A stretch of DNA of 64,000 bases, taken from NCBI GenBank assembly GCA_002340355.1, contig DDLX01000015.1, forward strand, positions 1 through 64,000, given 5' to 3'. The stretch is from Cytophagales bacterium UBA2561 (GTDB lineage: Bacteria; Bacteroidota; Bacteroidia; Cytophagales; Thermoflexibacteraceae). This document shows positions 37,867 through 47,420 of this stretch, piece after piece (positions within the stretch are counted from its first letter, which is position 1; the number at the start of each line of letters is the position of its first letter). A model generated the notes under the pieces. The model did no database searches and was not told the origin of the DNA. It was given only the letters and a program-made list of their open reading frames with translations. The position numbers and the translations under genes are program-made.

Positions 37867-38220
37867 ATGAATATTGAAGAATTTAGAGACTTTTGTCTTT
37901 CATTTCAAGGTGCGACCGAAGGTTTTCCATTTGATAAAAATATATTGGTTTTCAAGGTGATGGGTAAAATGTTTGCCTTGGTAGATATTGAAATGTTTGA
38001 AAGTGTAAATCTCAAATGTGACCCTGAGCGAGCTGTTGAATTAAGGGGGCAGTTTCAGGGAATTCAGGCTGGTTGGCACATGAATAAAAAACATTGGAAT
38101 ACGATCAAATTTGGGGTAGATGTTTCAGAAAAATTGATACAAGAATTGGTTACACATTCTTATGATTTAGTTGTTTCTAAGTTACCCAAATATAAACAAG
38201 CCGAACTCAAAGCCTTATAA
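37867..38220 (+). CDS. MmcQ/YjbR family protein
   Basis: A 117-residue cytosolic protein of the MmcQ/YjbR family, a CyaY-like fold often described as DNA-binding, with no defined pathway. The family pattern is complete: FRDFCLSFQGATEGFPFD at the start, VFKVMGKMFALVDIE near 28-42, VNLKCDPERAVELRGQF near 49-65, and MNKKHWNTIKF near 75-85. It is transcribed alone. Confidence 0.92.
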   Translation: MNIEEFRDFCLSFQGATEGFPFDKNILVFKVMGKMFALVDIEMFESVNLKCDPERAVELRGQFQGIQAGWHMNKKHWNTIKFGVDVSEKLIQELVTHSYDLVVSKLPKYKQAELKAL

Positions 38221-38365
38221 CTAAATCTGACTTTCGAATATTGTATTTATTGAAAATATTTGAGAATAATCTTCAAAACTCAACGTTCTTTCTCAAATTT
38301 CGTTTGTTATGACTATAAACCTTTGAAAATAGATAGGAGTTTTGCCCCAAAATTGATAAAAACTT

Positions 38366-39121
38366 ATGAAATGTTATGCCTTCATTATCGGGCTGTTTTT
38401 AGGCTCTTACGTAGGCTTTTTCCATCCACAAGTTTATGCTAATTCTTTGACTATAAATACAATACATAAACCTTCTTCTATTAAATTATTACGAGGAATA
38501 GTCATTGATTATAGTTCAGGTATGCCACTGTCCAATGCTGAAATTTGGATTCAGGGAACATCTATTGAAGAGGCAATTCAAATTACTACGGACGAAAGTG
38601 GAATTTTTGAGCTAGAGATTGCTTCAGGAATTTATCGTATACAAGTCAAAAGTCAACGGTACTACACCACAGAAATCCTTAAATCTATTCCGTTTGATCA
38701 GGAAACAGAAATACAAATGACAATTTCTCTTCAACGTGTCGTAATAGGACAGGTTTTTGCCTTAAAAGGAATTCAATTTAGTTTAAATAGTTTCCGTTTT
38801 GATACATATTCTCGAAATCTTGAAGAACTCATTCAGATATTACGAACGAATCCTAATTTAATGGTTGAAATTTGTTGTCATACCGATTCACGTGGCGATG
38901 ACGAATACAACCTTAATTTATCTCAAGAACGTGCTGAATATATTGTTAAATACTTGATAACTAGAGGAATTTCTGAGAGTCAACTTGCTGCTCGTGGATA
39001 CGGCGAAACACTTCCACTTAATCATTGTACAAATGGAGTACGTTGTTCAGGACGAGAACATACCCAAAATCGCCGATTGGAATATGTAGTGATTGGGCTT
39101 AAAGACGATGCCATTGAATAA
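38366..39121 (+). CDS. OmpA-family protein with carboxypeptidase-regulatory-like domain
   Basis: An envelope protein of 251 residues. A signal peptide (about 1-26) precedes a carboxypeptidase-regulatory-like beta-sandwich (about 40-120: LRGIVIDYSSGMPLSNAEIWI, TDESGIFELEI, GIYRIQVKS). The OmpA C-terminal peptidoglycan-binding domain (about 135-248) includes CCHTDSRGDDEYNLNLSQERA, with the Asp and Arg that bind diaminopimelate, and QNRRLEYVV near the end. It should tie the outer membrane to the cell wall. The two-domain layout is common in Bacteroidota. Confidence 0.9.
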   Translation: MKCYAFIIGLFLGSYVGFFHPQVYANSLTINTIHKPSSIKLLRGIVIDYSSGMPLSNAEIWIQGTSIEEAIQITTDESGIFELEIASGIYRIQVKSQRYYTTEILKSIPFDQETEIQMTISLQRVVIGQVFALKGIQFSLNSFRFDTYSRNLEELIQILRTNPNLMVEICCHTDSRGDDEYNLNLSQERAEYIVKYLITRGISESQLAARGYGETLPLNHCTNGVRCSGREHTQNRRLEYVVIGLKDDAIE

Positions 39122-39141
39122 AGATAATTTGTGTACATTTG
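39114..39141 (+). promoter_or_regulatory. Candidate Bacteroidota promoter for the cold-shock-domain gene
   Basis: TTG (39114-39116), a 17-base spacer, then TACATTTG (39134-39141), which fits -33 TTG / -7 TAnnTTTG. Transcription would start near 39148, about 22 bases before the ATG at 39170. The -33 part overlaps the end of the OmpA-like gene. Confidence 0.55.
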
Positions 39142-39169
39142 TAAGTTACCAAAACTTAATAAAAAAATA

Positions 39170-39613
39170 ATGGGAAAATCACAGGAAACGTTTAATAAGA
39201 AGGAAAAAGAAAAGAAGCGTTTAAAGAAGCGTCAGGCAAAACAAGCTAAAAGAGAGGAGCGTAAGGCAAATCCTAAGAAAAAATCTGGCTTGGATGATAT
39301 GATTGCTTATGTTGACGAATATGGAAACATTACAGATACGCCTCCAAATCCGACAAAAAGTAAAGAAATAAAGGCAGAAGAAATCCAAATCAACACACCC
39401 AAAAAAGAAGAAGTAGATCCTGTCCGTTTAGGCAAAGTGGAGTTCTTCAATGAAGATAAGGGATTTGGTTTCATCAAAGAAAATGGCACAAATGAGAAAT
39501 TCTTTGTTCATGTCAGTAGCTTAACGGAAGATATAGCTGAAAATGACAAAGTTTCTTTTGAAGTGGAACGAGGTCTGAAAGGCTGGAATGCAGTTCAGGT
39601 AAAGAAAGTCTGA
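39170..39613 (+). CDS. Cold-shock-domain protein with basic N-terminal extension
   Basis: A nucleic-acid-binding protein of 147 residues. The C-terminal about 65 residues form a cold-shock domain (LGKVEFFNEDKGFGFIKE with RNP1 KGFGFI, then FFVHVS as RNP2). The N-terminal half is highly charged, with lysine/arginine-rich helix sequence (residues about 9-40) that could bind RNA non-specifically, then an acidic linker. The ATG at 39170 is chosen because the promoter candidate lies just upstream and the earlier TTG-type starts are inside it. It is probably an RNA chaperone. Confidence 0.92.
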   Translation: MGKSQETFNKKEKEKKRLKKRQAKQAKREERKANPKKKSGLDDMIAYVDEYGNITDTPPNPTKSKEIKAEEIQINTPKKEEVDPVRLGKVEFFNEDKGFGFIKENGTNEKFFVHVSSLTEDIAENDKVSFEVERGLKGWNAVQVKKV

Positions 39614-39700
39614 TATGTGAAAACAATCACTCATAAATTAGGGTAATCAAAATCAGCGTTTGCCAATCTAAAGAGTAGAGTATATTATATTCTAAAAAAC

Positions 39701-40915
39701 TTATTTGCCATAAATTTCTTGATAAATTTTGTCAGCAATATTGAAACTTCGATACTGTTCAGCAATCCTTCGAATGCGTTGGTAACGTTTTTTAGAATTG
39801 TACTTTTTTAAGATTACATCTATTTCTTTAACAACTCGTAGATAATCCGTTGGATTAAACGCTCGAATAATTGCACCAATTTTTTCTTGTTCAATAATTT
39901 CCGAATCATCTGAAATATTTGCTGTGCTGACAATGGGTAAACCTAGTGCCCAATATTCCCCATTTTTGATAGGCGTACAATATCTTTTAGTGGGGATAGG
40001 TTTGACAGGAGTTAAGGCAAAATCAGCTAATCCCATGTGATTCGGGACTTCGGAATGAGGAACAAAAGCTGTCTGAACTAAGCTTTCATCTAATTGACTT
40101 GCTTGACAAAACTTACTGATTTCATGAGGTTTATGATTCGTCAAAATTAAAACTCGAAATTGGTCTTTCCAATAATCTGAGGCTATTTTTAGAAAATCAA
40201 AAACTTCTTTATCTAAATAAATTCCTCCAAATTTTCCTGCATAAACTGCCACAATTTTATTTTCGAAACCAAACTTTTCAACTAGTTTTTGACGTTTTAG
40301 GTTGGTTTCAGAGAATAATTCTAAATTGACACAGGCAGGCTTAACATAAAAATGCTCAAAGGTTGCCCCATATTTTTCGAGTGCATATTTTCGCATTCCT
40401 TTAGTGGCAGAAATAATCGTTTTGGCTCTTCGAGATTGTAATTTTTCAAGAAATAATAAAAACTTAAATCGGAAACTATTTCGTTTCCAGTCGCCATTTT
40501 CTACTGAGGCTTCGGCATGAGGTTCATAACTATCAATAATTAATTTTCGTCCTGTTAAAATGGATAATACCCATCCTGCAACTCCTGGCGGGGTACAAAA
40601 AGAATGAATAACTTGAATGTTTTGTTGAAATATTAGGAAGAATAATCGAACTAAAATCAATAACCAAGTACATATTGCTTGGATACCAAAAGATTGATAA
40701 TTAAAAGGAATTCGAGTAATCTTATAGTTAGCTAACTCAGCATCAATTTTTGTGTTTTCTTCGGGTGTAATTTTAAGATGAGACTTTTCTAAATTTAACA
40801 AATAAATTTGGCTATCGGCAGGCAAATGTTTGTGCATTAATTTCAAATAGGGTAGGGTATAAGTTTGAATTAAAGCATCTTTATAAGACCAAAATGTAAG
40901 GACTAAAATATTCAA
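39701..40915 (-). CDS. Glycosyltransferase, GT4-like
   Basis: A 404-residue GT-B fold enzyme that transfers a sugar from an NDP-sugar, probably in surface polysaccharide synthesis. N-terminal half: VIHSFCTPPGVAGWVLSIL and the DSYEPHAEASVE segment (about 123-145). C-terminal half: VAVYAGKFGGIY (about 233-244), the donor-site stretch TPVKPIPTKRYCTPIKNGEYWALGLP (about 308-333) with the family glutamate (in E-Y-W-A). It is a lone gene; donor and acceptor are unknown. Confidence 0.85.
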   Translation of the reverse strand: MNILVLTFWSYKDALIQTYTLPYLKLMHKHLPADSQIYLLNLEKSHLKITPEENTKIDAELANYKITRIPFNYQSFGIQAICTWLLILVRLFFLIFQQNIQVIHSFCTPPGVAGWVLSILTGRKLIIDSYEPHAEASVENGDWKRNSFRFKFLLFLEKLQSRRAKTIISATKGMRKYALEKYGATFEHFYVKPACVNLELFSETNLKRQKLVEKFGFENKIVAVYAGKFGGIYLDKEVFDFLKIASDYWKDQFRVLILTNHKPHEISKFCQASQLDESLVQTAFVPHSEVPNHMGLADFALTPVKPIPTKRYCTPIKNGEYWALGLPIVSTANISDDSEIIEQEKIGAIIRAFNPTDYLRVVKEIDVILKKYNSKKRYQRIRRIAEQYRSFNIADKIYQEIYGK

Positions 40916-40980
40916 AATAGCGTTTCGTTTTATGGAGTTAACTCATCAGAAGTTTAGCGTATTTATATTAATCAAAAAAA

Positions 40981-41010
40981 CCTTTGACAAGATAAAAAGC
41001 TCGTCAAAGG
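40981..41010. terminator. Hairpin of the CTTTGACGA family between the htrA and glycosyltransferase genes
   Basis: CCTTTGAC (40981-40988) pairs with GTCAAAGG (41003-41010), an 8-bp stem that could extend with one mismatch. It is preceded by seven A, which become seven T on the minus strand. It lies directly after the minus-strand htrA stop (41030), so it reads as its terminator. Confidence 0.75.
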
Positions 41011-41029
41011 TCTGAACAGAAAACATATT

Positions 41030-42484
41030 TTATTTATTTAAGCCAAATCCATAAAAATAGGTTGTCTTGTTATCAGGATAAATGCCCTCTACTAATACTC
41101 CACCATCTTGAGTATTTTCAATTTCTTTATTGAGGTCTTCCATCGTTCGGACTTTATTCCGATTGACTTTGGTAATAATAAATCCTTCTCGAATTTCAGT
41201 TTGAGAACGCAATACACCTGCTTGTAATTTTTTGACTCGGATACCATAAGGAATACCTAATTTTTCAAGTTCTTCTTGAGAAAGTTCTTCAAATTCTGCC
41301 CCAAGTTTAGAAACTGTTAAGGTCTTTTCTTTCCGTACAATTTCAGTATTTCCAGAGCCATTTTTCAATTCGACCCGTTCCAAGGTGACAATATCTCCTC
41401 CACGATTGATTACGACTTTAACGGTTTCTCCTGGACGGCGACTACCAATTGCTTGTTGAAGTTCTGCCACCGACTTGGTTTCTTCATCATTAATTTTAAT
41501 AATCACATCACCTTTCTGAATTCCTGCGCGGTCAGCAGCTCCACCTTCTTGGACTTCCGCCACAAATACCCCTTCATTCAAGGTAACTCCTTTCTGGTTT
41601 GGATTATTTTTATCTAAATTTTGAATTGAAACGCCTAAAAATGCTCGTTGTACTGTGCCATATTCCATCAAATCTTCTACGACTTTACTGACAATTCGAG
41701 TCGGGACAGCAAAAGAATATCCTGCATAACTCCCTGTTGGTGTAGCAATTGCCGTATTAATTCCAATTAATTCACCTCGTAAATTTACTAAAGCACCCCC
41801 ACTATTCCCTGGATTCACGGCAGCATCGGTTTGAATGAATGATTCAATAGCTGTTCGATTTCGTAAAATATTGATATTTCGAGATTTTGCACTGACAATG
41901 CCTGCCGTTACGGTTGACTCTAGATTAAATGGATTACCAACTGCCAAAACCCACTCTCCGACTTGTACTTCGTCCGAATTACCAAACAACAATTTAGGCA
42001 AGTTAGATTCTTCAATTTTTATCAATGCTAAATCCGTAGTTGGGTCAGTTCCAATCACTTTAGCTTTGTAAGTTCGATTATCATTGAGTGAAACTTCAAT
42101 TTCATCTGCATTGTCAATAACGTGATTATTGGTAACAATATAACCATCTTCATTAATAATTACACCTGAACCACTTGATTGCTGAGATTGTCCACGATTA
42201 GGATCTTGAAATCCAAAAAAATCGCGAAAAGGATCACCTTGAAGTTGGCGTTGCGAAACTCGAACTGCCGAACGGATATGCACTACTGCGGGCGTGACCA
42301 AAGAAGCCGTCTCTGAAAAATTAGGATAACTTCCTGATTTTGAATCTTTAAAATCAGCTAATACTTTTTTATTGTCGGCTTTCTCAATAATAACCGTTTC
42401 GTTGGGGAAAAAGAAATAATTTCCCACCAAAGCAAATCCGCCACCCAATAGAGCGACAAATAACAATTTCACTAATCCTTTCAT
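41030..42484 (-). CDS. HtrA/DegP-family periplasmic serine protease
   Basis: Quality-control protease and chaperone of the envelope. The N-terminal signal/anchor spans about residues 5-25. The trypsin-like domain has catalytic H121 (TNNHVID), D151 (DPTTDLALIKI) and S228 (NPGNSGGAL). PDZ1 covers about 285-370 (GVFVAEVQEGGAADRAGIQKGDVI) and PDZ2 is at the C terminus (about 400-480). At 484 residues it is a normal Do-type protease. Transcription is from its own upstream region (42485-42707), where a minus-strand TACTTTCG at 42620-42627 is a possible -7 element with one mismatch. Confidence 0.96.
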   Translation of the reverse strand: MKGLVKLLFVALLGGGFALVGNYFFFPNETVIIEKADNKKVLADFKDSKSGSYPNFSETASLVTPAVVHIRSAVRVSQRQLQGDPFRDFFGFQDPNRGQSQQSSGSGVIINEDGYIVTNNHVIDNADEIEVSLNDNRTYKAKVIGTDPTTDLALIKIEESNLPKLLFGNSDEVQVGEWVLAVGNPFNLESTVTAGIVSAKSRNINILRNRTAIESFIQTDAAVNPGNSGGALVNLRGELIGINTAIATPTGSYAGYSFAVPTRIVSKVVEDLMEYGTVQRAFLGVSIQNLDKNNPNQKGVTLNEGVFVAEVQEGGAADRAGIQKGDVIIKINDEETKSVAELQQAIGSRRPGETVKVVINRGGDIVTLERVELKNGSGNTEIVRKEKTLTVSKLGAEFEELSQEELEKLGIPYGIRVKKLQAGVLRSQTEIREGFIITKVNRNKVRTMEDLNKEIENTQDGGVLVEGIYPDNKTTYFYGFGLNK

Positions 42485-42707
42485 ACGTTTATTATGGGTT
42501 TAATTTTTAATTAATTTGAGCAATACCTGTGAATATGAGATATCAAAAATATTTTATTAGATATCTTCAAGTCTAATCTTTGAAACTAATACATTCTATT
42601 TCAAAACTAACCTCAGAAACGAAAGTAGGGTTTTAAGAGCTGTTAATACTTGCTTTAAAAACGTTAAATCAATTTAGCAAAAAGTCTGATTTGGAACTAT
42701 AAAAAAA

Positions 42708-43811
42708 TTATAGGTTAAAACTAGATTCAATCCATCCTCCTGCAATAACATCATTTCCTTGATAAAAAACAGCAGCTTGCCCTGGAGCAATCGAAGCAAC
42801 AGGTTGGTCAAATAAAACCTTGATACGGTCTCCAATTTGAGTAATTTTGGCGGGTGTACCTCTGTCTTTATAACGAACTTTGGTAACGGTTTGTAGTTCT
42901 TCTCCTTCCAAGGTTTTATATTTTAAAAAACTTAACTGATTGACCCACATACCATTACGAGAAAGCTCTTGATCAGTTCCTAAAATAACTTCGTTGGTAT
43001 CCTTCCGAATTTCGGTGACATAAACAGGATAGCCCAAAGCAATTCCCAAACCCTTGCGCTGTCCTACGGTATAAAATGGATAGCCTTGATGTTGTCCGAC
43101 TACTGTGCCATTTTCCAAAACAAAATTTCCTCCTTCCACACGTTCTTCGAGTCCATTTATGCGGCGTTTTAAGAAACCTCGATAATCATTATCAGGAACA
43201 AAACAGATTTCGTAAGATTCCGATTTTTGGACTAATTCATGAAAATCTCGCTCTAAAGCCATTTCCCGAATTTCCGATTTATGAAATTGTCCGAGTGGAA
43301 ACAAAGTACGACTGAGGCTAGATTGTGAAATTCCCCAAAGGGCATAGGACTGATCTTTTTTATCGTCTATTCCCTTGTAAATCACATACCTACCATTTTG
43401 TTCTCGGACTTGGGCATAATGTCCAGTCGCAATATATTGACAGCCTAATTTATCGGCACGGCGCAATAGAGCATCCCATTTAATATGCGTATTGCAAAGT
43501 ACACACGGATTAGGCGTTCGTCCAGCCAAATATTCATCGGTAAAATAATCAATGACATAATCCCCAAATTCAGAACGAATATCTAAAATATAATGTGGGA
43601 AACCCAAGTTTACGGCAATCGTTCGAGCATCATTAATTGAATCCAAACTACAGCATCCTGTTTCCTTGCTTGTTCCGCCCGAAGTTTCATAGTCCCATGT
43701 TTTCATCGTCATGCCAATCACTTCGTAGCCTTGTTCGTGCAACAATACGGCAGCGAGTGAACTATCAATCCCACCACTCATGGCAACTAAAACCCGTCCT
43801 TTTTTGCTCAT
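42708..43811 (-). CDS. mnmA: tRNA-specific 2-thiouridylase MnmA
   Basis: Thiolates U34 in tRNAs for Lys, Glu and Gln. It has the PP-loop ATP motif AMSGGIDSSLA near residue 10. The first catalytic cysteine sits in NPCVLCNTHIKW near 98-109, and the second in ESYEICFVPD near 193-202. The C-terminal beta-barrels contain FYTVGQRKGLGIALGYPVYV. I start at the Met at 43811 because the protein then begins MSKKGRVLVAMSGG as in the family; a TTG at 43832 is a possible extension. At 367 residues it is complete. Confidence 0.95.
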   Translation of the reverse strand: MSKKGRVLVAMSGGIDSSLAAVLLHEQGYEVIGMTMKTWDYETSGGTSKETGCCSLDSINDARTIAVNLGFPHYILDIRSEFGDYVIDYFTDEYLAGRTPNPCVLCNTHIKWDALLRRADKLGCQYIATGHYAQVREQNGRYVIYKGIDDKKDQSYALWGISQSSLSRTLFPLGQFHKSEIREMALERDFHELVQKSESYEICFVPDNDYRGFLKRRINGLEERVEGGNFVLENGTVVGQHQGYPFYTVGQRKGLGIALGYPVYVTEIRKDTNEVILGTDQELSRNGMWVNQLSFLKYKTLEGEELQTVTKVRYKDRGTPAKITQIGDRIKVLFDQPVASIAPGQAAVFYQGNDVIAGGWIESSFNL

Positions 43812-43917
43812 TTTTTTCCGCTTTTCGCTCAATTATCATTCATTACTAAAAAAAATGGTAACAAAATCAAGTTGATTCTGCTACCACTTTAGACGTTGTG
43901 AACTTTATCAACGTGAA

Positions 43918-44160
43918 TTACGAAATCGAAGTTCGTACTTTTTTGGTATAATTTCGCAATTCTGTTTTAAAGTCTGTCTTATTTTGTTCCATTTGCTCCA
44001 AAATCCAGATGGCAGCATACGCATGGGTCAACTTTTCGCCTTCGTCTTTTCCTTTTACTTCGATTTCAGGCGTTTGTTCTTCGGCAATGGCTTCTTCTGC
44101 TTTTTGGAGTTGTTCTAAGGAATAATTTTCAACCAATTGCTTAATGACAGGAATCTTCAT
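43918..44160 (-). CDS. Small DUF6952-like protein
   Basis: An 80-residue acidic helical protein (MKIPVIKQLVENYSLEQL at the start, ILEQMEQNKTDFKTELRNY toward the end). In Bacteroidota a similar small protein commonly follows a short thioredoxin-like gene, which is exactly the arrangement here, with 14 bases between the two genes. I assign it to DUF6952 from memory and cannot test it. The function is unknown; co-transcription with the thioredoxin suggests a redox or protein-partner role. Confidence 0.75.
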   Translation of the reverse strand: MKIPVIKQLVENYSLEQLQKAEEAIAEEQTPEIEVKGKDEGEKLTHAYAAIWILEQMEQNKTDFKTELRNYTKKVRTSIS

Positions 44161-44174
44161 AATTAGACTAACAG

Positions 44175-44492
44175 TTATTTGATTTTAGATAATAATTCTC
44201 GGAGAACCTCTTCTTTATTTGTCGAGACAGCATCAATTATTTTTCCATCTTGATAAACTGCAAAAAATGGTAAATTATTTACGCCCACAGCTTGTCGAGT
44301 GTTTGGGTTTTCTTCTGCATTCACATCTAAAAAAGCAATATCTTGGTTCTCGTCTTCTTTGGCAATGCGTTTAAATTTGGGTTTGAATAAACGACAACTG
44401 CCACACCAGCCTGCATAAAACTTGACAACTGCTTTGGAATTTTGCTGAATCAAAGTTTCGAAATTTTCATCAGTTGCAACTTGGATTTCCAT
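44175..44492 (-). CDS. Short thioredoxin-like protein (CGSC)
   Basis: A cytosolic thioredoxin-fold protein of 105 residues with active site C30-G-S-C33 (YAGWCGSCRLFKPKF), then NNLPFFAVYQDGK carrying the conserved cis-proline. The middle GS pair differs from the GP of classical thioredoxin, so its redox potential may differ. No signal peptide is present. It precedes the DUF6952-like gene and the two probably form a dicistron. Confidence 0.92.
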   Translation of the reverse strand: MEIQVATDENFETLIQQNSKAVVKFYAGWCGSCRLFKPKFKRIAKEDENQDIAFLDVNAEENPNTRQAVGVNNLPFFAVYQDGKIIDAVSTNKEEVLRELLSKIK

Positions 44493-44633
44493 AGTTATTA
44501 TGAATTAATAAAGTGTAAATTAGACATTATTCTAAAACTGTGTTTTCATAACTCTCTAAGTCGAAAAGTGTTTATAGGGCAAGAATTTTGATACTTGGGA
44601 TAGGACAATAAAATAAGAGTTTAATTCTATGTT

Positions 44634-45467
44634 TTAGTTATCAAAAACAAGAATTTTATCTTCTTGAAAACCAACAAAATAGGAGTCAAAATAAAAAATT
44701 GAACGTAGCTTTTTGGGATAATTTAAAGTAAAAATTCGTTGGTTATTGGTATAAAAATCATAAAAAATAACGGTGTTTTTTTCAGGTGAATGTTGTAAAA
44801 AATAAATTTGATTTTTATAAAATTGAAAGTGCTGAATATTCCTAAAAGGCAATGTTTTCTGATGATTTCCGAGATTATCAAAAACTAAAATCCCTTGATT
44901 TTCTTCACTGATAAACAATAAATTTTGATATTCTTGAAGAAATTGAATTTCAAAATCATCGTCATTAGCTGTTTCATTTGTCGAAAAGTTCAAGGCAAAA
45001 ATTTCGATACTTTGCTGAGTAAATGGATTAAACTTTTTGAAGGAAAAACTGGAATTGTCCATGACCCAAATTTGGCGGTCAGCACTCGAAGCTGCCCAAG
45101 AAATATAGCCCAAATCAGTCTCTTCAAACTCGACTTCTTGAATCGGAACTAAAAACCGATTGAACAAAATATATCTTTGTAATTCTTCATAAAAAGCCCA
45201 AAAAGTCAGTCCTGTAGAGCTTTCCAAAATGGTAATTTCGCTCTGTTGATTGGCTGAAAATTGCTGTAAAATTTGCCCTGCAGAATCCAATAAATAAATA
45301 TTTCCGTTTTGATCCGAAGCACAAAAATTTCCCTGCCAATTCTGACTTATTTTTTGAGGAATAAAACTCAATTTTACAGAATCGACAGGAATTAATTTAT
45401 TGATATTCTGGGCTTTGATTGTGAAAGCTAACCCAATCCAAAAGAAACAAAACAATAATTTCTTCAT
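44634..45467 (-). CDS. Secreted propeller-like protein of unknown function
   Basis: A 277-residue protein with a signal peptide (cleavage after IKAQ, about residue 20). The rest is made of short beta-strand phrases (GNIYLLDSAGQIL, NQGILVFDNLGNHQKTLPF, ENTVIFYDFYTN, FQEDKILVFD) like the blades of an NHL or six-bladed propeller. No catalytic residues can be pointed to. It follows the 409-residue thioredoxin-fold gene after 17 bases and probably shares its transcript. Confidence 0.7.
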   Translation of the reverse strand: MKKLLFCFFWIGLAFTIKAQNINKLIPVDSVKLSFIPQKISQNWQGNFCASDQNGNIYLLDSAGQILQQFSANQQSEITILESSTGLTFWAFYEELQRYILFNRFLVPIQEVEFEETDLGYISWAASSADRQIWVMDNSSFSFKKFNPFTQQSIEIFALNFSTNETANDDDFEIQFLQEYQNLLFISEENQGILVFDNLGNHQKTLPFRNIQHFQFYKNQIYFLQHSPEKNTVIFYDFYTNNQRIFTLNYPKKLRSIFYFDSYFVGFQEDKILVFDN

Positions 45468-45484
45468 AGCATTACTGATAAAAA

Positions 45485-46714
45485 TTAATGAACATACTTT
45501 TTAATGAGATCTTCGGTTGCTGAAGAATCTTGGTTATTTTCTTTGGCGACTTCAATCGCTTTTTGAGCCATTTTCTGACCATTTTCGAGGTCTCCCGTCT
45601 TAAAAAGTAATGCCGCATACGTATCCAAATTAGCATAGGCTTCGACCATTTCTAACGATTTTTGAATCCATTTCAAGGCTTCGGCAAGGGCTTTTGGGTC
45701 ATCTACATTTTCATAAAATTTCCATGCCATTTGATTCAACTTATCGGCTTTTTGCTCTTCGGAAACGCCATGATTAACGTAAGCAATGGCTGTTTGAACA
45801 TACTCATCGTACCAACCCAAACGGTCAAAAAATACTAAATCAAATTCATAAATTAAAGTAGGAGCTTTCGAATATCCTTGACTTAAAATCTCTTCTTTGA
45901 GTTTTTTGTAATCCTTGTAAACTTGTTCAGTTTCTTCACTCTTATTAGAAACCGCCCTTAAGTAATCAATGGCTTTTCCTTTAAGTGCATTTTCATAAAT
46001 GCTAATAATCAAATAATCGGGGTCATCACCGTATTGATTTCTAAATTTTTCCAAATTTGCCAATAAATAAGTGAATTGCTCAGAATGAATGTCTTTGACA
46101 AAATTTAAATACATTCCCCAGTTATATTCATCAGTATAATTTTCAGGTTTTTGGGTTTTCCAGTAGGCTTCTACTACTGGCTCGGCATCCGAACAAGATT
46201 CTATCGAAATTTGTAAAAAAGACTTCAAAAAATCTGGATTTCGATTCCCTGACTTAAATTTTTCGGCAAAAAAAGCAAATCGTTCTTCAGGATTTAAGGC
46301 ATTTTCTCCATCGGTCAGAAGGGTTTCTGCATTCCGAAAACCGCAAACCTGATGTAAAACTTTTCCATTTTCATCCAAAAATAACAGGGTGGGGTAGGCT
46401 TGAATTTCGTATTGAGTGGCTAAAGTAATCCCTTCGCCTTTTTCCATATCCATTTTTACGGGAATGAAATTTTGATTGTAAAATTCACCTACTTTAGCAT
46501 CTGTAAAAGTTTGTTTGGTCATCTGTTTACAAGGACCACACCAGGAGGCATAGGCATCTAAAAAAATGGGCTTTTTCTCTTTTTTGGCTTGGGCTAAAAC
46601 TTCCGTCCATGTCAAGTGAGAAAAATCAATGCCTTGTCCATAAGCAAGTGAAAAACAGGAATAACAAACGACCGTCAAAAGCCATTTTGTCGTATTTTTA
46701 GTTTGAATTATCAT
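45485..46714 (-). CDS. Secreted thioredoxin-fold protein with helical-repeat C terminus
   Basis: A periplasmic redox protein of 409 residues. A signal peptide (about 1-27) is followed by a thioredoxin domain with active site ASWCGPCKQMTKQTF (cysteines near residues 59 and 62) and the cis-proline in QAYPTLLF. The remaining about 250 residues are helical and include TPR-like units (KAIEVAKENNQ at the end). This layout occurs in Bacteroidota thiol:disulfide interchange proteins. It is probably co-transcribed with the propeller-like gene downstream. Its target is unknown. Confidence 0.88.
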   Translation of the reverse strand: MIIQTKNTTKWLLTVVCYSCFSLAYGQGIDFSHLTWTEVLAQAKKEKKPIFLDAYASWCGPCKQMTKQTFTDAKVGEFYNQNFIPVKMDMEKGEGITLATQYEIQAYPTLLFLDENGKVLHQVCGFRNAETLLTDGENALNPEERFAFFAEKFKSGNRNPDFLKSFLQISIESCSDAEPVVEAYWKTQKPENYTDEYNWGMYLNFVKDIHSEQFTYLLANLEKFRNQYGDDPDYLIISIYENALKGKAIDYLRAVSNKSEETEQVYKDYKKLKEEILSQGYSKAPTLIYEFDLVFFDRLGWYDEYVQTAIAYVNHGVSEEQKADKLNQMAWKFYENVDDPKALAEALKWIQKSLEMVEAYANLDTYAALLFKTGDLENGQKMAQKAIEVAKENNQDSSATEDLIKKYVH

Positions 46715-46901
46715 CGTAAATTGAGGTTTTAAAAGGAAAATTTACCAGATAACGCTTAAATCATAAATTACGCATTTCTGAGAAGTTGTTTAAAGATTTT
46801 TGTGAAATATAATTGAGATGTTAGCAATGATATGAAAGTTAATTTGTTGATTTTCAACTAAATATTTTATAACTTGAGTTTTCTAATCAATAACCAAATT
46901 G

Positions 46902-47420
46902 ATGAAAAAGAATTTCCCTGTTCGTCCTGAAAAACGAACTTTAATTTTATCGCTCAAAAAACAATATTTTGCTGGAATTTTGGCATTGATGACCTTGGTT
47001 ACGGCTTCGGTCGTGTCGCTCGAACGAAATGAGAAAAGACTCGAACTCATCACCAAAATTTTGCGAGAACATTTTACGCCAGTTTGTGAACAGTATGCTT
47101 TAGTTGCCAAAAAATCAGGTTATTATCCTTGTTTTGAGTGCGAAAGTGGTCAAATATTCTTGAAAAAAGGGCATATTTGGCGATATGGTTTTGCAGGAGA
47201 AGGGGGTGAAAAAGCTCGCTATCCTACAAGCACGTATTACAAAGATGATAAATGGCATCTTACTAATAAAGAGTTAGACTACATTTCTCAATTTAGGAGT
47301 GTAAAATGGCGATGTTTGATTGAAGAAATCAATAAAATCATTGATTATCCTGATTTGCCTGAAGCCCGTAAAAGAGAAATAAAATTGATTCGTCCACCTG
47401 GAAATAAACAAGACCGATGA
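46902..47420 (+). CDS. Putative membrane-anchored toxin with GIY-YIG/URI-like nuclease domain
   Basis: A 172-residue protein. Residues 1-20 are basic, and about 22-40 form a single membrane helix (YFAGILALMTLVTASVVSL). A short helical linker leads to the C-terminal domain from about 70. That domain has SGYYPCFECESGQIFLKKGHI, then WRYGFAGEGGEKARYPTS, and ends E141-E142 ... RPPGNKQDR. This G-x-W-x-Y-G, RY, late Glu, PPGN-x-x-R order is what I recall for the URI-type (GIY-YIG-like) toxin domains at the ends of polymorphic toxins. The next gene overlaps it by four bases, as expected for an immunity protein. Recognition is by motif memory only. Confidence 0.55.
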   Translation: MKKNFPVRPEKRTLILSLKKQYFAGILALMTLVTASVVSLERNEKRLELITKILREHFTPVCEQYALVAKKSGYYPCFECESGQIFLKKGHIWRYGFAGEGGEKARYPTSTYYKDDKWHLTNKELDYISQFRSVKWRCLIEEINKIIDYPDLPEARKREIKLIRPPGNKQDR